From a virus: 36,061 nt of DNA. The stretch is taken from positions 1 to 36,061 of IMG/VR virus record IMGVR_UViG_3300042991_001437, one strand, 5' to 3'. The notes beneath the pieces are model-generated. The model searched no databases and had not been told where the DNA came from. It worked only from the letters and a program-made list of their open reading frames with translations. How positions within the stretch are numbered: the stretch's first letter is position 1; each line of letters opens with the position of its first letter. Shown piece by piece: positions 22,490-30,928 of the stretch. The position numbers and the translations under genes were made by a program.

Positions 22490-22863
22490 CCCAGAAAAAA
22501 ACAACTGTTAAGGTGCCAGCTGCAAAGCCGCCCGCACCTGCCGCGAAAGCCAAAGCCTCTGAGGCAATGGAACCCGAGGCCAAAGCCCCTGAGGCGAAGG
22601 AACCGGAAGCCAAAGCCCCTGAGGTGAAGGAACCGGAAGCCAAAGCTCCTGAGGTGAAGGAACCGGAAGCCAAAGCCCCTGAGGCGAAGGAGAAACAGGC
22701 GCGCTACAAACGCGCCCGTGAAGTGTTTGCAACACACGATGTGGATGAAGTCTACTTCACCACTGATGAGCAGTGCTTTGTCAATCCACAGCATGCCCGG
22801 ATGAACGCTGATGCGATCAAGTCCGAGGAAGTAATCAAAGTAACCAGGAAGGAGACCAAATAA
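22486..22863 (+). CDS. Protein with Ala/Pro/Glu/Lys decapeptide repeats
   Basis: The protein has 125 residues. The region at about residues 26-65 holds four copies of a ten-residue unit, E(A/V)(K/M)EPEAKAP, encoded by 30-bp repeats at 22561-22680. Ahead of it is a Lys/Ala/Pro tail, and after residue 70 a conserved-looking segment (VFATHDVDEVYFTTDEQCF). A rigid linker plus a small domain seems likely. It lies between lysis genes and the tail sheath, and its stop overlaps the sheath start by 1 nt. Function unknown. Confidence 0.6.
   Translation: MTQKKTTVKVPAAKPPAPAAKAKASEAMEPEAKAPEAKEPEAKAPEVKEPEAKAPEVKEPEAKAPEAKEKQARYKRAREVFATHDVDEVYFTTDEQCFVNPQHARMNADAIKSEEVIKVTRKETK
22561..22680 (+). repeat. 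Four 30-bp tandem repeats inside a coding region
   Basis: Four direct repeats of 30 bases (starts 22561, 22591, 22621, 22651) and a partial fifth encode the decapeptide E(A/V)KEPEAKAP. Units 2-4 differ only at single bases, mainly GCG/GTG, so the array is recent and likely variable in copy number by slippage, without breaking the frame. Confidence 0.9.
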
Positions 22864-24065
22864 TGCTCCCACGCGTAAAAATCGACTTTGCAAACGGCGC
22901 TCTTGGTGCCGTGTCGCCCAGCCCAGACGGAGTGCTGGGCCTGGTCTGCACCGCCGTAGCGGTTGCGTCCACGTTTAACCTGCTTACGGCCTATAAGCTG
23001 ACATCCATCGATGATCTGACAGCGCTGGGCGTGACCGAGGCCAATAATCCTGGCTTGTACAAGCAGGTCAGAGAATTCTATCTTGAAGCCGGAACCGGCT
23101 CCAAGGCTGAACTCTGGATTTTTGGTGTTGCCGACACCGTGACCCTGGCCCAGATGACCGACTCAACCGTCGCCACCTATGCCCGCACATTGCTTCAGGC
23201 AGCCAACGGAGCGATCAGAGGTCTGATCTTCGCGCGTAAACCTGCAGGTGGCTATACGCCCACTGTGACCAACGGACTGGATAGCGATTGTTTCACAGCC
23301 GTTACCAACGCCCAGGCACTGTGCGCTTATTCCCAGGATACCTACCAGGCCCCGATCTTCGCCATCATAGAGGGTCGTGCCTATACCGGTATCCCGGCCA
23401 ACCTTACCGATATGCGTCAGGCCACGACCAACCGCGTTGCCGTGTTGATCGGCGATACTGCAAGTGATTCAACGCATGCCTGTGTGGGCCTGCTTGCTGG
23501 CAGAATTGCAAAGATTGGCGTACAGCGTAATATTGGCAGGATGAAAGATGGAGCGCTGGCTATATCCGCCGCTTACCTGAAGGATAAGAAGGCTGAGCTT
23601 GCCGACGTTGCCGCTGTGCATGATAAAGGCTATATTTCCATCCGCACCTTTACAGGCCGGGTTGGATACTTCTTCTCAGATGATCCCCTTTGCGCAAAAG
23701 TAAGCGATGACTACAGCCAGTTGACGGCCCGCAGGACAGTTGACAAGGCCTACCGCATTGCTTATGACACCCTTTTGGAAGAACTCCTGGACGAGCTTCC
23801 GGTTCTTCCTGATGGCACACTGCAGCCTTCCCTTGTGAAAGCCTGGCAGGCCAAAGTTGAAAAGGCTATCAGCCTGCAAATGACTGCAAACGGCGAACTC
23901 TCCGCCGACCAGACAGACCCGAACGACCGGGGTGTTCAATGCTTCATTGACCATACCCAGAATGTTGTGTCAACTTCCAAAGTGACCGGCACGATCCGCG
24001 TACGTCCTTTTGGCTACGCCAGGTATATCGAGGTTTCCCTCGGATTCGCAACTATAACCGCTTAA
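22863..24065 (+). CDS. Contractile tail sheath protein (DUF2586-like)
   Basis: The protein has 400 residues. The start LPRVKIDFANGALGAVSPSPDGVLGLV, Ala- and Gly-rich, matches the beta-rich opening of DUF2586 sheath proteins found in Mu-like phages of this phylum. The C-terminal part (GVQCFIDHTQNVVSTSKVTGTI, then RPFGYARYIEVSLGF) fits the sheath fold seen in contractile tails. Presence of a sheath followed by a tube protein means the virion is a myovirus. It starts at the ATG overlapping the previous stop. Confidence 0.85.
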   Translation: MLPRVKIDFANGALGAVSPSPDGVLGLVCTAVAVASTFNLLTAYKLTSIDDLTALGVTEANNPGLYKQVREFYLEAGTGSKAELWIFGVADTVTLAQMTDSTVATYARTLLQAANGAIRGLIFARKPAGGYTPTVTNGLDSDCFTAVTNAQALCAYSQDTYQAPIFAIIEGRAYTGIPANLTDMRQATTNRVAVLIGDTASDSTHACVGLLAGRIAKIGVQRNIGRMKDGALAISAAYLKDKKAELADVAAVHDKGYISIRTFTGRVGYFFSDDPLCAKVSDDYSQLTARRTVDKAYRIAYDTLLEELLDELPVLPDGTLQPSLVKAWQAKVEKAISLQMTANGELSADQTDPNDRGVQCFIDHTQNVVSTSKVTGTIRVRPFGYARYIEVSLGFATITA

Positions 24066-24075
24066 TCTGTACATT

Positions 24076-24489
24076 ATGTTCGATAGCAGACAATATGAAT
24101 GGAACGACATTAGCCTAAACTTTGGTGGTGGAGATGTTGTCGAGATTCTCGAGTTTTCATATACCGAGAAGCAGGAAAAAGAGCTTTCTTATGCTAAGGG
24201 GAATCAACCCCACAGCATCCAGAAAGGGAACTTTTCCTATGAGGGAAAACTCAAGGTGACGCAGGCCGGGTACGAAGCATTAGTTGAAAAAGGGAACGGC
24301 AGCGTTCTCAAATTAGAGGCTGATGTCATTTGTGCTTATGGTAATCCGTCAAACGGCGATGTCATTGTTACCGACAGGGCCGTTAATGTTCAATTTACCG
24401 AGGCCGGTAAAGGGATGAAACAGGGTGATAAGAAAATGGAGGTAGAACTTCCGTTTATTTTCCTGAGGCTTCAGAATCACGTAGCTTAA
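24076..24489 (+). CDS. Tail tube protein
   Basis: The protein has 137 residues. It is beta-rich with a WNDISLNFGGGDVVEILEFSY opening and GNFSYEGKLKVTQAGYEALV in the middle, a pattern of tail-tube proteins, and it follows the sheath gene by 10 nt. A tube protein of about this size is expected here. It lies upstream of the chaperone pair. Assignment rests on order and beta-barrel-like composition. Confidence 0.7.
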   Translation: MFDSRQYEWNDISLNFGGGDVVEILEFSYTEKQEKELSYAKGNQPHSIQKGNFSYEGKLKVTQAGYEALVEKGNGSVLKLEADVICAYGNPSNGDVIVTDRAVNVQFTEAGKGMKQGDKKMEVELPFIFLRLQNHVA

Positions 24490-24507
24490 TTCTAATCTTT
24501 ATATTTT

Positions 24508-24831
24508 ATGAGCAAAGTGAAAATCATGACCGCCGCTGAAGTGACCCCGGACATTAAGGCCGGATGGTCAAAGCAGTACGGTGAAGGTAAGTGCGGCATC
24601 CTCAGGGTTGAGGGTAAAGTAGCCTATCTGCGACCGCCAACCCGCACGGAGATGGGAGCCTATTCAGTCGCCTATCGGAACAATCCGGTTAAAGCCAATG
24701 AAATGCTTTTAAAGCAGATCATGCTGGCCGGTGATCCGGAGATCATCGAGGATGATAAGCTGTTCTACGCGGCTGCAAATAAGCTCCCCGAAATGGTTCA
24801 GGCTGGCGAGGCCGAGTTGGAAAATTTTTAA
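24508..24831 (+). CDS. Tail assembly chaperone, short product (gpG-type)
   Basis: The unshifted product has 107 residues. It precedes the tape measure gene and ends in Glu-Asn-Phe-UAA, where the last codons (GAA AAT TTT TAA) form a slippery site at 24822-24828. Acidic and helical at the C-terminus, it fits the short product of the G/GT chaperone pair, which coats the tape measure during tail assembly. The ratio of short to shifted product is usually critical in other phages. Confidence 0.75.
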   Translation: MSKVKIMTAAEVTPDIKAGWSKQYGEGKCGILRVEGKVAYLRPPTRTEMGAYSVAYRNNPVKANEMLLKQIMLAGDPEIIEDDKLFYAAANKLPEMVQAGEAELENF

Positions 24832-24995
24832 CCGCCGCGGAAATAGATGAAGGCAAAGACTATATACGGATCCTGGACGCTCAACTCAGGTATTTTTTTC
24901 ACCTCAACCCGGATGATCTGGATGATCTCACCTGGGCAATGCGTGTAAAAGAACTTCAGCACATCCGTAAACAGGAAGCCGACCGCGGCAAATGA
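24508..24995 (+). CDS. Tail assembly chaperone, -1 frameshifted product (gpGT-type)
   Basis: Slipping by -1 at 24822-24828 bypasses the UAA and continues in the -1 frame to the stop at 24993-24995, adding about 55 residues (beginning LTAAEIDEGKDYIRI and ending KQEADRGK). That frame has no Met before a single internal AMRVK, so a separate start is unlikely. The added part is acidic then basic, helical, as in T domains that bind the tape measure. The arrangement is the widely conserved G/GT frameshift of tailed phages. Confidence 0.7.
24822..24828 (+). promoter_or_regulatory. Slippery heptamer A AAU UUU
   Basis: In the chaperone frame this reads (GA)A AAT TTT then TAA. It meets the X XXY YYZ rule and the stop directly follows. 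Only a weak CCG/CGG stem lies just after (24832-24840), so efficiency may rest on the heptamer and the adjacent stop. Confidence 0.65.
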
Positions 24996-25001
24996 TAAAC
25001 C

Positions 25002-25039
25002 AGGGAGTGGCCGCTCGATCAAGAGACCACTCCCTTTTT
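25002..25039 (+). terminator. Intrinsic terminator or attenuator inside the tail operon
   Basis: AGGGAGTGG (25002-25010) and CCACTCCCT (25027-25035) make a perfect 9-bp stem with a 16-nt loop followed directly by TTTT. It lies between the tail chaperone and the tape measure gene, which would otherwise share one transcript. It could lower expression of the downstream tail genes relative to sheath and tube. Confidence 0.7.
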
Positions 25040-25049
25040 AATTCGAAAA

Positions 25050-27317
25050 ATGGCAAGCGCACTAACCTACATACTTTCCCTGGACGACCGAATGAGCGGA
25101 AAGCTCAAATCGATTGGCGTTAACAGTGATTTCGCCCTCAATAAATTTGCTGGCCTGCAAAAGCAGTCTGTCCAGGTTGGAGCCAACCTGAACGCGATGG
25201 GCCGGTCGGTGTCGACCCTGAGCGATAAACTCAATCTGATGCGCGCAGAGCGTGATCTTATCCCCGCCAAAAATATCCGGGATATCCGCACGTACAATAG
25301 TGAGATTCAGAAACTCGAGCGTGAAATATCCAGGCTGCAAACAACCAACAACGGCTCCAAGCTAAAGTCACTGACCAAAGATGCTATAGCATCCCTGCCA
25401 GGCGGAAATTTTATCACAAACCCGGTTGTGGCCGCAACGGCTGCTATCGGCTTTATGACAAAACAGGCCCTGGACTTTGACGAGGGCATGGCCAAAATCA
25501 ATACCACCGCCCAGCTTTCCGGTGATAAGCTGGCCAGCCTGAGGAGTGACATCCTAGCCGTGGGGAAGAGCCTGAAGATCGACCCAGCACAGCTCACCCC
25601 GACCTTTGAGAAGATCCTCTCGAACGTGGGTGACGTTGACGTTTCGATGAAGATTTTTGAAAGCACTTTGAAAGGTTCTAAAGCGGGCTTTACAGATGCT
25701 TCAATTGTGGCCGATGCACTGGCGCAGTCCGTGTCGGCTATTGGTGCTAAAAATGCCGACGCCCAGCAGGTCCTTGATGTACTTTTTGCCGCAAAGCGAG
25801 TCGGTGCCGGTGAGTTCCGGGATTATGCACAATATGTTCCTGGCCTGATTGCCGACGCCCGTAACCTGGGCATAGCCTTCCAGGATACTGCAGGTATTTT
25901 CGCTTATATGACTTCAAAGGGAAACACGGCTGAGCGGAGCGCGATGCTCATGCAAAATGCATTCACCGCCCTGGGCAAAAGCGATATCCAGAAAGGCCTG
26001 GCCGGTGCCGGTGTGAACGTGTTCGACAAAGCTGGAAATATCCGGGCCATCGATGAGATCATGAGCGATCTGTCGGTGAAGATGAAAGCCCTGGGATCAG
26101 ACGAGGCCAGGAGTAACTTCCTGGAGAAGATCGGCCTGAAGGATGCCCAGGCAAAAAGCACTTTCAGCGTGATGACATCCGAAGTTGATAAGCTTAAGCT
26201 TGCACTTGACGCGACCCGAAACGCCACCGGTGAGACGGATGCCGCGATGAAGTTTGCTAAAAACCCGGCAATGGAGCTTAAGGAGGTGTGGAACGGATTC
26301 AAAACTACGCTCACGGAAGCCGGTACCGGATTCATCGCTATTCTTGAACCTGTTCTAAAGCTCGGTTCATTTCTCTTTGATGTTTTAAGCCCTGTCCTTT
26401 CCGCAGTTGGAAAGGGCTTAAAATGGTTTGTTGATATTCTAGAGAGTGGAAACCCGCTGGTGTGGGGAGCGGTGGTTGCGGTTGGGACTTATGCAGTTGT
26501 CACGAATGGCCTTGCTATCGCTACCGGAGCCTTTTCGCTCGCCACTAAAATAGCTGCAGCGGGACAGTGGCTATTAAATGCCGCGATGTCGGCTAACCCG
26601 ATCGGTCTGGTTGTGGCAGGCATAGCATTACTGGTTGGTGGCATTATGTGGGCCTGGGAACACTTTGAAGGCTTCCGAAAGGTCATCCTGGGCCTGTGGG
26701 ACTCTTTCAAGCAGGTTTTTACAAATATTGGTGATTTCTTCAGGAAGATATTCGAGCCTATTGGGGAGGCGATCAGCGCTTTCAAAGAAGGCCGCTGGGC
26801 TGATGCCGCGAAGGCAGTCGGTAAGATGGCCTTCAACCTTTCTCCGGTGGGCATGGTCACCCAGGCGGTCAGCTTTGCCGCTGATGGCGGATTCACTAAA
26901 GGAGTAAGTGACGCGTTCAAGACTGGGGCAGCAAAAGCTACAAAGGGCGACGAAAAAGCGACCGGGGAGGATAAGCAGCCGGTAAATTCCTTCTCCCCCG
27001 AAATCAATGTCAATCCCGGATTTAATGTCATTGCTCCTCAGGAGTCTCCCTGGGCTAACCTCACTCCGGAGGGAGGAACTAAAGAGGTCGTTAATAAAAC
27101 AACCACTAAAGAAACGACTAAAGAAACCAAGAAGACTGCCGAGGCCATAGCCACCGGTGGCCAGAAGACGCAGAACTTCTCCATCACAATTAAAGAGTTG
27201 ATCGGGATTAAGAGCCTGCAGAATTATTCAGACGCAACCGCTGAGGATATCCGCGAAGCCGTTCTGGACGAATTAATGAGAGCTTTGAATATGACTCAAT
27301 CGGTGGCCAATGGATAG
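25050..27317 (+). CDS. Tape measure protein
   Basis: The protein has 755 residues, setting tail length. It has a TP901-type core (VGKSLKIDPAQLTPTFEKIL, DALAQSVSAIGAKNADAQQV, AGEFRDYAQYVPG), helical N-terminal part, hydrophobic stretches at about residues 460-550 (WGAVVAVGTYAVVTNGLAIA; NPIGLVVAGIALLVGGIMW), then a Lys/Thr-rich tail. Those hydrophobic stretches are typical of tape measures and may act in membrane channel formation at injection. It follows the chaperone pair and overlaps the next gene by 8 nt. Confidence 0.93.
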   Translation: MASALTYILSLDDRMSGKLKSIGVNSDFALNKFAGLQKQSVQVGANLNAMGRSVSTLSDKLNLMRAERDLIPAKNIRDIRTYNSEIQKLEREISRLQTTNNGSKLKSLTKDAIASLPGGNFITNPVVAATAAIGFMTKQALDFDEGMAKINTTAQLSGDKLASLRSDILAVGKSLKIDPAQLTPTFEKILSNVGDVDVSMKIFESTLKGSKAGFTDASIVADALAQSVSAIGAKNADAQQVLDVLFAAKRVGAGEFRDYAQYVPGLIADARNLGIAFQDTAGIFAYMTSKGNTAERSAMLMQNAFTALGKSDIQKGLAGAGVNVFDKAGNIRAIDEIMSDLSVKMKALGSDEARSNFLEKIGLKDAQAKSTFSVMTSEVDKLKLALDATRNATGETDAAMKFAKNPAMELKEVWNGFKTTLTEAGTGFIAILEPVLKLGSFLFDVLSPVLSAVGKGLKWFVDILESGNPLVWGAVVAVGTYAVVTNGLAIATGAFSLATKIAAAGQWLLNAAMSANPIGLVVAGIALLVGGIMWAWEHFEGFRKVILGLWDSFKQVFTNIGDFFRKIFEPIGEAISAFKEGRWADAAKAVGKMAFNLSPVGMVTQAVSFAADGGFTKGVSDAFKTGAAKATKGDEKATGEDKQPVNSFSPEINVNPGFNVIAPQESPWANLTPEGGTKEVVNKTTTKETTKETKKTAEAIATGGQKTQNFSITIKELIGIKSLQNYSDATAEDIREAVLDELMRALNMTQSVANG

Positions 27318-27849
27318 AGTGTTTTTCAACCCCAAAAAAGAGGCCACGGAGTTCGACCAGGCCACCGTATCTGGCGGATCGACCAGGCAGTACAACCAGA
27401 GCTATAAGAATGGCCTGCCGATGGTCATGCCGGTAAGCCTGAAGCTCTCCACCTGGGCTGACTGGTGGACGGTGCCAATCGAACCGCTGGTGAGCGTTTC
27501 AGGAGGCAATATCATCGCCAAAAGAACCGTGGCGAAAGGCAAGCACAGGGGATCGATAAAGGAGCGCTGGGCGCAGGATGATTACCAGGTTACCCTGGAA
27601 GGATCACTGATCAACCGGGACTCTGACTATGAGATGCCCGAAGCCGATATCATGAAGCTGCGCGAAGTATGCGAGGCCAAAGAGGCCGTGCAGATACAGT
27701 GCGATATGCTGAAAGTTTTCGACATCTACAAAATTGTCGTGGAAACTTATGACTTCCCGCATACCTCAGGCGACAACCGGCAAAGCTATTCGATCAAAGC
27801 CGTTTCTGATGATCTTACCGATGCGCTAATGGAGGAGGATCAGCTATAA
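27310..27849 (+). CDS. Tail/baseplate protein, DUF6046-like
   Basis: The protein has 179 residues. It starts MDRVFFNPKKEATEFDQ and has WWTVPIEPLVSVSGGN, IKERWAQDDYQVTLEGSLI, then VYSIKAVSD-like C-terminal strands, reminiscent of a DUF6046 component found next to tape measures in Mu-like phages of this phylum. A role at the tail-tip or as a tube-baseplate adaptor is inferred. It overlaps both neighbours by a few bases. Confidence 0.6.
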   Translation: MDRVFFNPKKEATEFDQATVSGGSTRQYNQSYKNGLPMVMPVSLKLSTWADWWTVPIEPLVSVSGGNIIAKRTVAKGKHRGSIKERWAQDDYQVTLEGSLINRDSDYEMPEADIMKLREVCEAKEAVQIQCDMLKVFDIYKIVVETYDFPHTSGDNRQSYSIKAVSDDLTDALMEEDQL

Positions 27850-28796
27850 TGTACCTTCAGAGCTGGCATATTACCATGGGCGGTTACAAGCTGATGCTGC
27901 TCGACTCGGCGGAGATCCACTCGTCGGTTGACCTTTTGGCCGACACAGCCACAATCAAGCTACCGGCCATGAATCTTAATAAAAGCCTGGAAGTTGAGAG
28001 TAAGCTAAAGATGGGTGACCCGGTGGTGATCCAGGCCGGTTATGATGATCAGTTGGAAACCGAATTCGAAGGATATATCCAGCGCATCGGAACCGATGAT
28101 GGCTCCATTACCCTGCAGTGCGAAGACGGCCTTTATGATTTTAGAAAGCCGGTTAAGGATAAGGCATTCAAGGCCTCGACGGTTAAAGACATTGCCTCCT
28201 ATGTGGCTGGTGAAATTGGAGGCTACCAGGTTAATTGTGATTATAGCTTCACTTATGATAAATTCATCATTAGCCGGGCCACCGCGTATGACGTTTTGAA
28301 AAAGCTCCAGGAAGAGAGCAAAGCTAATATCTACCTGAAAGGCAAGGAGCTTCATATCCACCCGGCATATATGGAAAAGTTTGGCGAAGTTTCTTATGAC
28401 TTCTCCAGGAGCATAGAAAAATCAGACCTAACCTACAAACGTGCCGACGAACGTAAGTTTGAGGTTGAGGTCGAGGGGATCGGTAAGGATGGGAAGCGGG
28501 TTGTAGAGGTGATCGGCACTCCGGGAGGTGATAAGAGATCGATCAAAATTTACGGTGTAAGTGATCCGGCTACCCTTAAGACACGTGGAGAAGAGGAGCT
28601 AAAGCGGATAACTTATGACGGCTATGAGGGATCATTGACCGGCTGGCTTAAGCCGATATGCAGGCCAGGCTTCACGGCCAAAATCAAAGACGGGGAATAT
28701 CCGGAGAAAGATGGCAGCTATTATGTGATTGCCGTCACTACCAAATTAAGCTCGTCCGGAGGAGTAAGAACTGTTCAGCTTGGGAGGCGAGTATAA
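27849..28796 (+). CDS. Baseplate hub protein (Mu gp44/gpP, T4 gp27-like)
   Basis: The protein has 315 residues. Four-part organisation like phage late-control D / hub proteins: an N-terminal beta domain (SADLLADTATIKLPAM-type), a barrel with DGSITLQCEDGLYDFRKPV, a helical insertion DVLKKLQEESKANIYL and a C-terminal YYVIAVTTKLSSSGGVRTVQLG. It should hold the spike at the tail tip. It follows the DUF6046-like gene and its stop overlaps the next start by 1 nt. Confidence 0.85.
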   Translation: MYLQSWHITMGGYKLMLLDSAEIHSSVDLLADTATIKLPAMNLNKSLEVESKLKMGDPVVIQAGYDDQLETEFEGYIQRIGTDDGSITLQCEDGLYDFRKPVKDKAFKASTVKDIASYVAGEIGGYQVNCDYSFTYDKFIISRATAYDVLKKLQEESKANIYLKGKELHIHPAYMEKFGEVSYDFSRSIEKSDLTYKRADERKFEVEVEGIGKDGKRVVEVIGTPGGDKRSIKIYGVSDPATLKTRGEEELKRITYDGYEGSLTGWLKPICRPGFTAKIKDGEYPEKDGSYYVIAVTTKLSSSGGVRTVQLGRRV

Positions 28797-29299
28797 TGGA
28801 TAAATATGCCAGGTTATCGGAATTGCTCAAGCAGGTGGCCGGAACTCCCTCCGGAACTACTCTATTTTATGCTGAAGTGACAGCAGTTGACGGTGACTTT
28901 TGCACCATCATTTACGCTGATCTGGAGCTGGAGGAAGTAAGACTTAACGCCACCGGTGCTGATGTCACCGATAAGCTGATCATCACGCCCAAGGTTGGAA
29001 CGATGGCCCTGGTCGGATCGCTCTCCGGTGATCTCCGCGAGCTGGTCGTTTTGAAGGTCAATGAACCGGAACTAATTACTTACACCTATGGTGGTCTGGA
29101 GGTAGTCATTGACTCAACCGACTCCAAGATATCAATTAAAAACAGTGATCTGTCCCTGGTGGATCTCTTTAGTTCGATCATGGACATTTTCACCAATTTA
29201 ACGGTGTCAACTCCCAACGGCCCTTCAGGCACTCCACTACCTCCGACCATCCAGGCCATTCAGCAGTTCAATCTTGATATGCAGAAACTTTTAAAATAG
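28796..29299 (+). CDS. Baseplate spike protein (gpV/gp45-like)
   Basis: The protein has 167 residues, starting at the ATG at 28796 that overlaps the hub stop and has a GGGAGG upstream; an earlier in-frame start at 28658 lies inside the hub gene and is rejected. Residues 25-95 show an OB-like set of strands (FYAEVTAVDGDFCTIIYAD, VGTMALVGSL). The C-terminal part is a beta-helix-like stretch (LEVVIDSTDSKISIKNSDLS), the membrane-piercing spike in Mu gp45. It acts as the tip of the contractile tail. Confidence 0.8.
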   Translation: MDKYARLSELLKQVAGTPSGTTLFYAEVTAVDGDFCTIIYADLELEEVRLNATGADVTDKLIITPKVGTMALVGSLSGDLRELVVLKVNEPELITYTYGGLEVVIDSTDSKISIKNSDLSLVDLFSSIMDIFTNLTVSTPNGPSGTPLPPTIQAIQQFNLDMQKLLK

Positions 29300-29305
29300 C
29301 TTGAA

Positions 29306-29524
29306 ATGCTCAATAAAGTAGCTTTAAAAGTAGAAATAGAATCTTTGATGACGGACATGCGCAACCGTACAGAAAATGCAGACGGCGAGTATGCTGAGCG
29401 CCTGGCTGATGCGATTGATACGTACGTAAAAGGCGCACAGGTTGACCCTGGGATACCGGTATCCACAACCGGAACCGCCACCGCTCAGAGTGGAGCTACT
29501 ACAGGCCCTGGAACTTTAAGTTAA
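29306..29524 (+). CDS. Small phage protein of unknown function
   Basis: This 72-residue protein is helical in its first 45 residues (MLNKVALKVEIESLMTDMR) and Thr/Gly/Ala-rich at the end. It lies between the spike and the wedge gene, where an unknown small baseplate or assembly protein would fit. Nothing more specific can be said. Confidence 0.5.
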   Translation: MLNKVALKVEIESLMTDMRNRTENADGEYAERLADAIDTYVKGAQVDPGIPVSTTGTATAQSGATTGPGTLS

Positions 29525-29529
29525 AAGCA

Positions 29530-29817
29530 ATGAGAGACATCCAACTTGATAGCGACTATGATCTGTTGATCAGCAACGGCGACCTGGTGATCGATGATGC
29601 CACTTACCAGCACCAGGCTATTTTGCTCAAGGCCTCACCAGGTGAAATAAAGCAATTCCCAACCACAGGGGTTGGCGCTGATGCCTTTCTCCTGGACGAA
29701 GATAAATCGCTATTTCTGCGCGAAATCAGAAGTCAATTCACAAAAGATGGGATGCGGGTGGAGAAAGTCTACCTGGCTCCGGACGGAACATTAACCATAA
29801 ATGCAGACTACCAATGA
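29530..29817 (+). CDS. Baseplate wedge protein (gp46/gp25-like)
   Basis: The protein has 95 residues. It reads RDIQLDSDYDLLISNGDLVIDD then QHQAILLKASPGEIKQFPTTGVG, the typical pattern of gp25/gpW/Mu gp46 wedge proteins, including the conserved short helix and Pro. It should initiate the sheath at the baseplate. It overlaps the following gene by 4 nt. Confidence 0.75.
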   Translation: MRDIQLDSDYDLLISNGDLVIDDATYQHQAILLKASPGEIKQFPTTGVGADAFLLDEDKSLFLREIRSQFTKDGMRVEKVYLAPDGTLTINADYQ

Positions 29818-30047
29818 GAACTATAACCAGCGCTCCTGGACAAACCGTTTGGGATATCGCCCTGCAGGCGATGGGCACATGTGAAGCTACGTTTGAAATC
29901 CTTAGCCTAAATCCGAGTTTAAGGCCCGATACAGAGCTTCAGGAGGGTACAGAGGTGTTAGTGCCCGATCTTCCTACAAAGCCTCTTGTGGTCGCTTATT
30001 ACACTGCAAACAATATTCAACCCGTGAGCGGGATCGCTCAATTATAG
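29814..30047 (+). CDS. LysM-like tail protein (gpX-like)
   Basis: The protein has 77 residues. It begins TITSAPGQTVWDIALQAMGT, then LSLNPSLRPDTELQEGTEVLVP. The initial GQTVWDIA, mid Asn-Pro and final G-x-x-VLVP match a LysM-like fold such as gpX of P2. A place in the tail tip or baseplate is inferred, as it is between the wedge genes. Confidence 0.65.
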   Translation: MRTITSAPGQTVWDIALQAMGTCEATFEILSLNPSLRPDTELQEGTEVLVPDLPTKPLVVAYYTANNIQPVSGIAQL

Positions 30048-30049
30048 CT

Positions 30050-30928
30050 ATGGCAAGGACTATCTCCGAAATATACGACAGCCTCAACCAGGTGAAAAGC
30101 AATATGACCGAGCTGGCCGACCTGGTGACCGAGTCCACCGGCTCCCCGGTTGACAACAGTCAGAACCTGATCCTGGACGCCTCCAGCGGTTCAAAGGTGG
30201 CCAAATGGCGGCTGTGGTTGTGGATCGTGGCCGTAGCATCCTGGGCGATAGAGAATATTTCCGACAATCGGGTTTCAATGATCTCGGCCATAGTCAACGG
30301 TCAGCGTCCGCATACCTTACTTTGGTATGAGGCTCAGACCGCAAACTGGCAATTTGGGTATGACCTGGAATGGATCGACGATGATCACTGGGGATATTCA
30401 TCCGCCGACAACTCCGCAAAGATCGTGGCAGCCGTGAGCGCTCAGGAGAATGATATGGGCGACATTGTGATTAAAGTGGCTAAGCTAGACGGATCAAACC
30501 TGGTGCCCCTGGAAGAAATAGAAGTTGAAGGGCTTGTGCAGTACTGGGCCAAATGGAAAGATGCCGGTGTAAAGGTGATCATCGTGACCGCTTCAGCGGA
30601 TGAAATCCTTCTGGAGGCCACCGTTGTCAGGAACCGGCTGGTGCTTTCTGAAGATGGAACCCTGCTCAGGGACAGCAGCGTCAATTCGCTTTCAATTGCG
30701 CTCCAGGAATATATGGACAGCGTACCGTTTAACCAGGTTATCAGGATCACAGATATTGAAGCTGCGGCCAAATCTGCTGAGGGTATCAACGACTTTGTCG
30801 CTACCCTGGTGCAGATCAAGGCCAGCGGTGAGACGGAGTGGACGACAGTGGATCGGGAGGTGATCCCCTCCAGCGGATTTGCCCAGATCAATTACGACGA
30901 ATCGACATTTACATACATCGATGAATAA
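30050..30928 (+). CDS. Baseplate J-like protein (Mu gp47-like)
   Basis: The protein has 292 residues. N-terminal part has WRLWLWIVAVASWAIENI, and the C-terminal half has EGLVQYWAKWKDAGVKVIIVTASADEI then RLVLSEDGTLLRDSSV and IALQEYMDSVPFNQVIRITDIEAA. This resembles the gp47 / gp6 baseplate J family, shorter than Mu gp47 (about 360 residues). It forms the ring of the wedge. It overlaps the next gene by 8 nt. Confidence 0.8.
   Translation: MARTISEIYDSLNQVKSNMTELADLVTESTGSPVDNSQNLILDASSGSKVAKWRLWLWIVAVASWAIENISDNRVSMISAIVNGQRPHTLLWYEAQTANWQFGYDLEWIDDDHWGYSSADNSAKIVAAVSAQENDMGDIVIKVAKLDGSNLVPLEEIEVEGLVQYWAKWKDAGVKVIIVTASADEILLEATVVRNRLVLSEDGTLLRDSSVNSLSIALQEYMDSVPFNQVIRITDIEAAAKSAEGINDFVATLVQIKASGETEWTTVDREVIPSSGFAQINYDESTFTYIDE

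Noticed and set aside
24828-25022. Leftward 64-residue frame near the chaperone
   Set aside because: It is antisense to the -1 chaperone extension and crosses the terminator stem.
28658-28795. Longer N-terminus for the spike protein
   Set aside because: It lies wholly inside the hub gene in another frame and its residues do not resemble a protein domain. The ATG at 28796 overlaps the hub stop and has a GGGAGG upstream.
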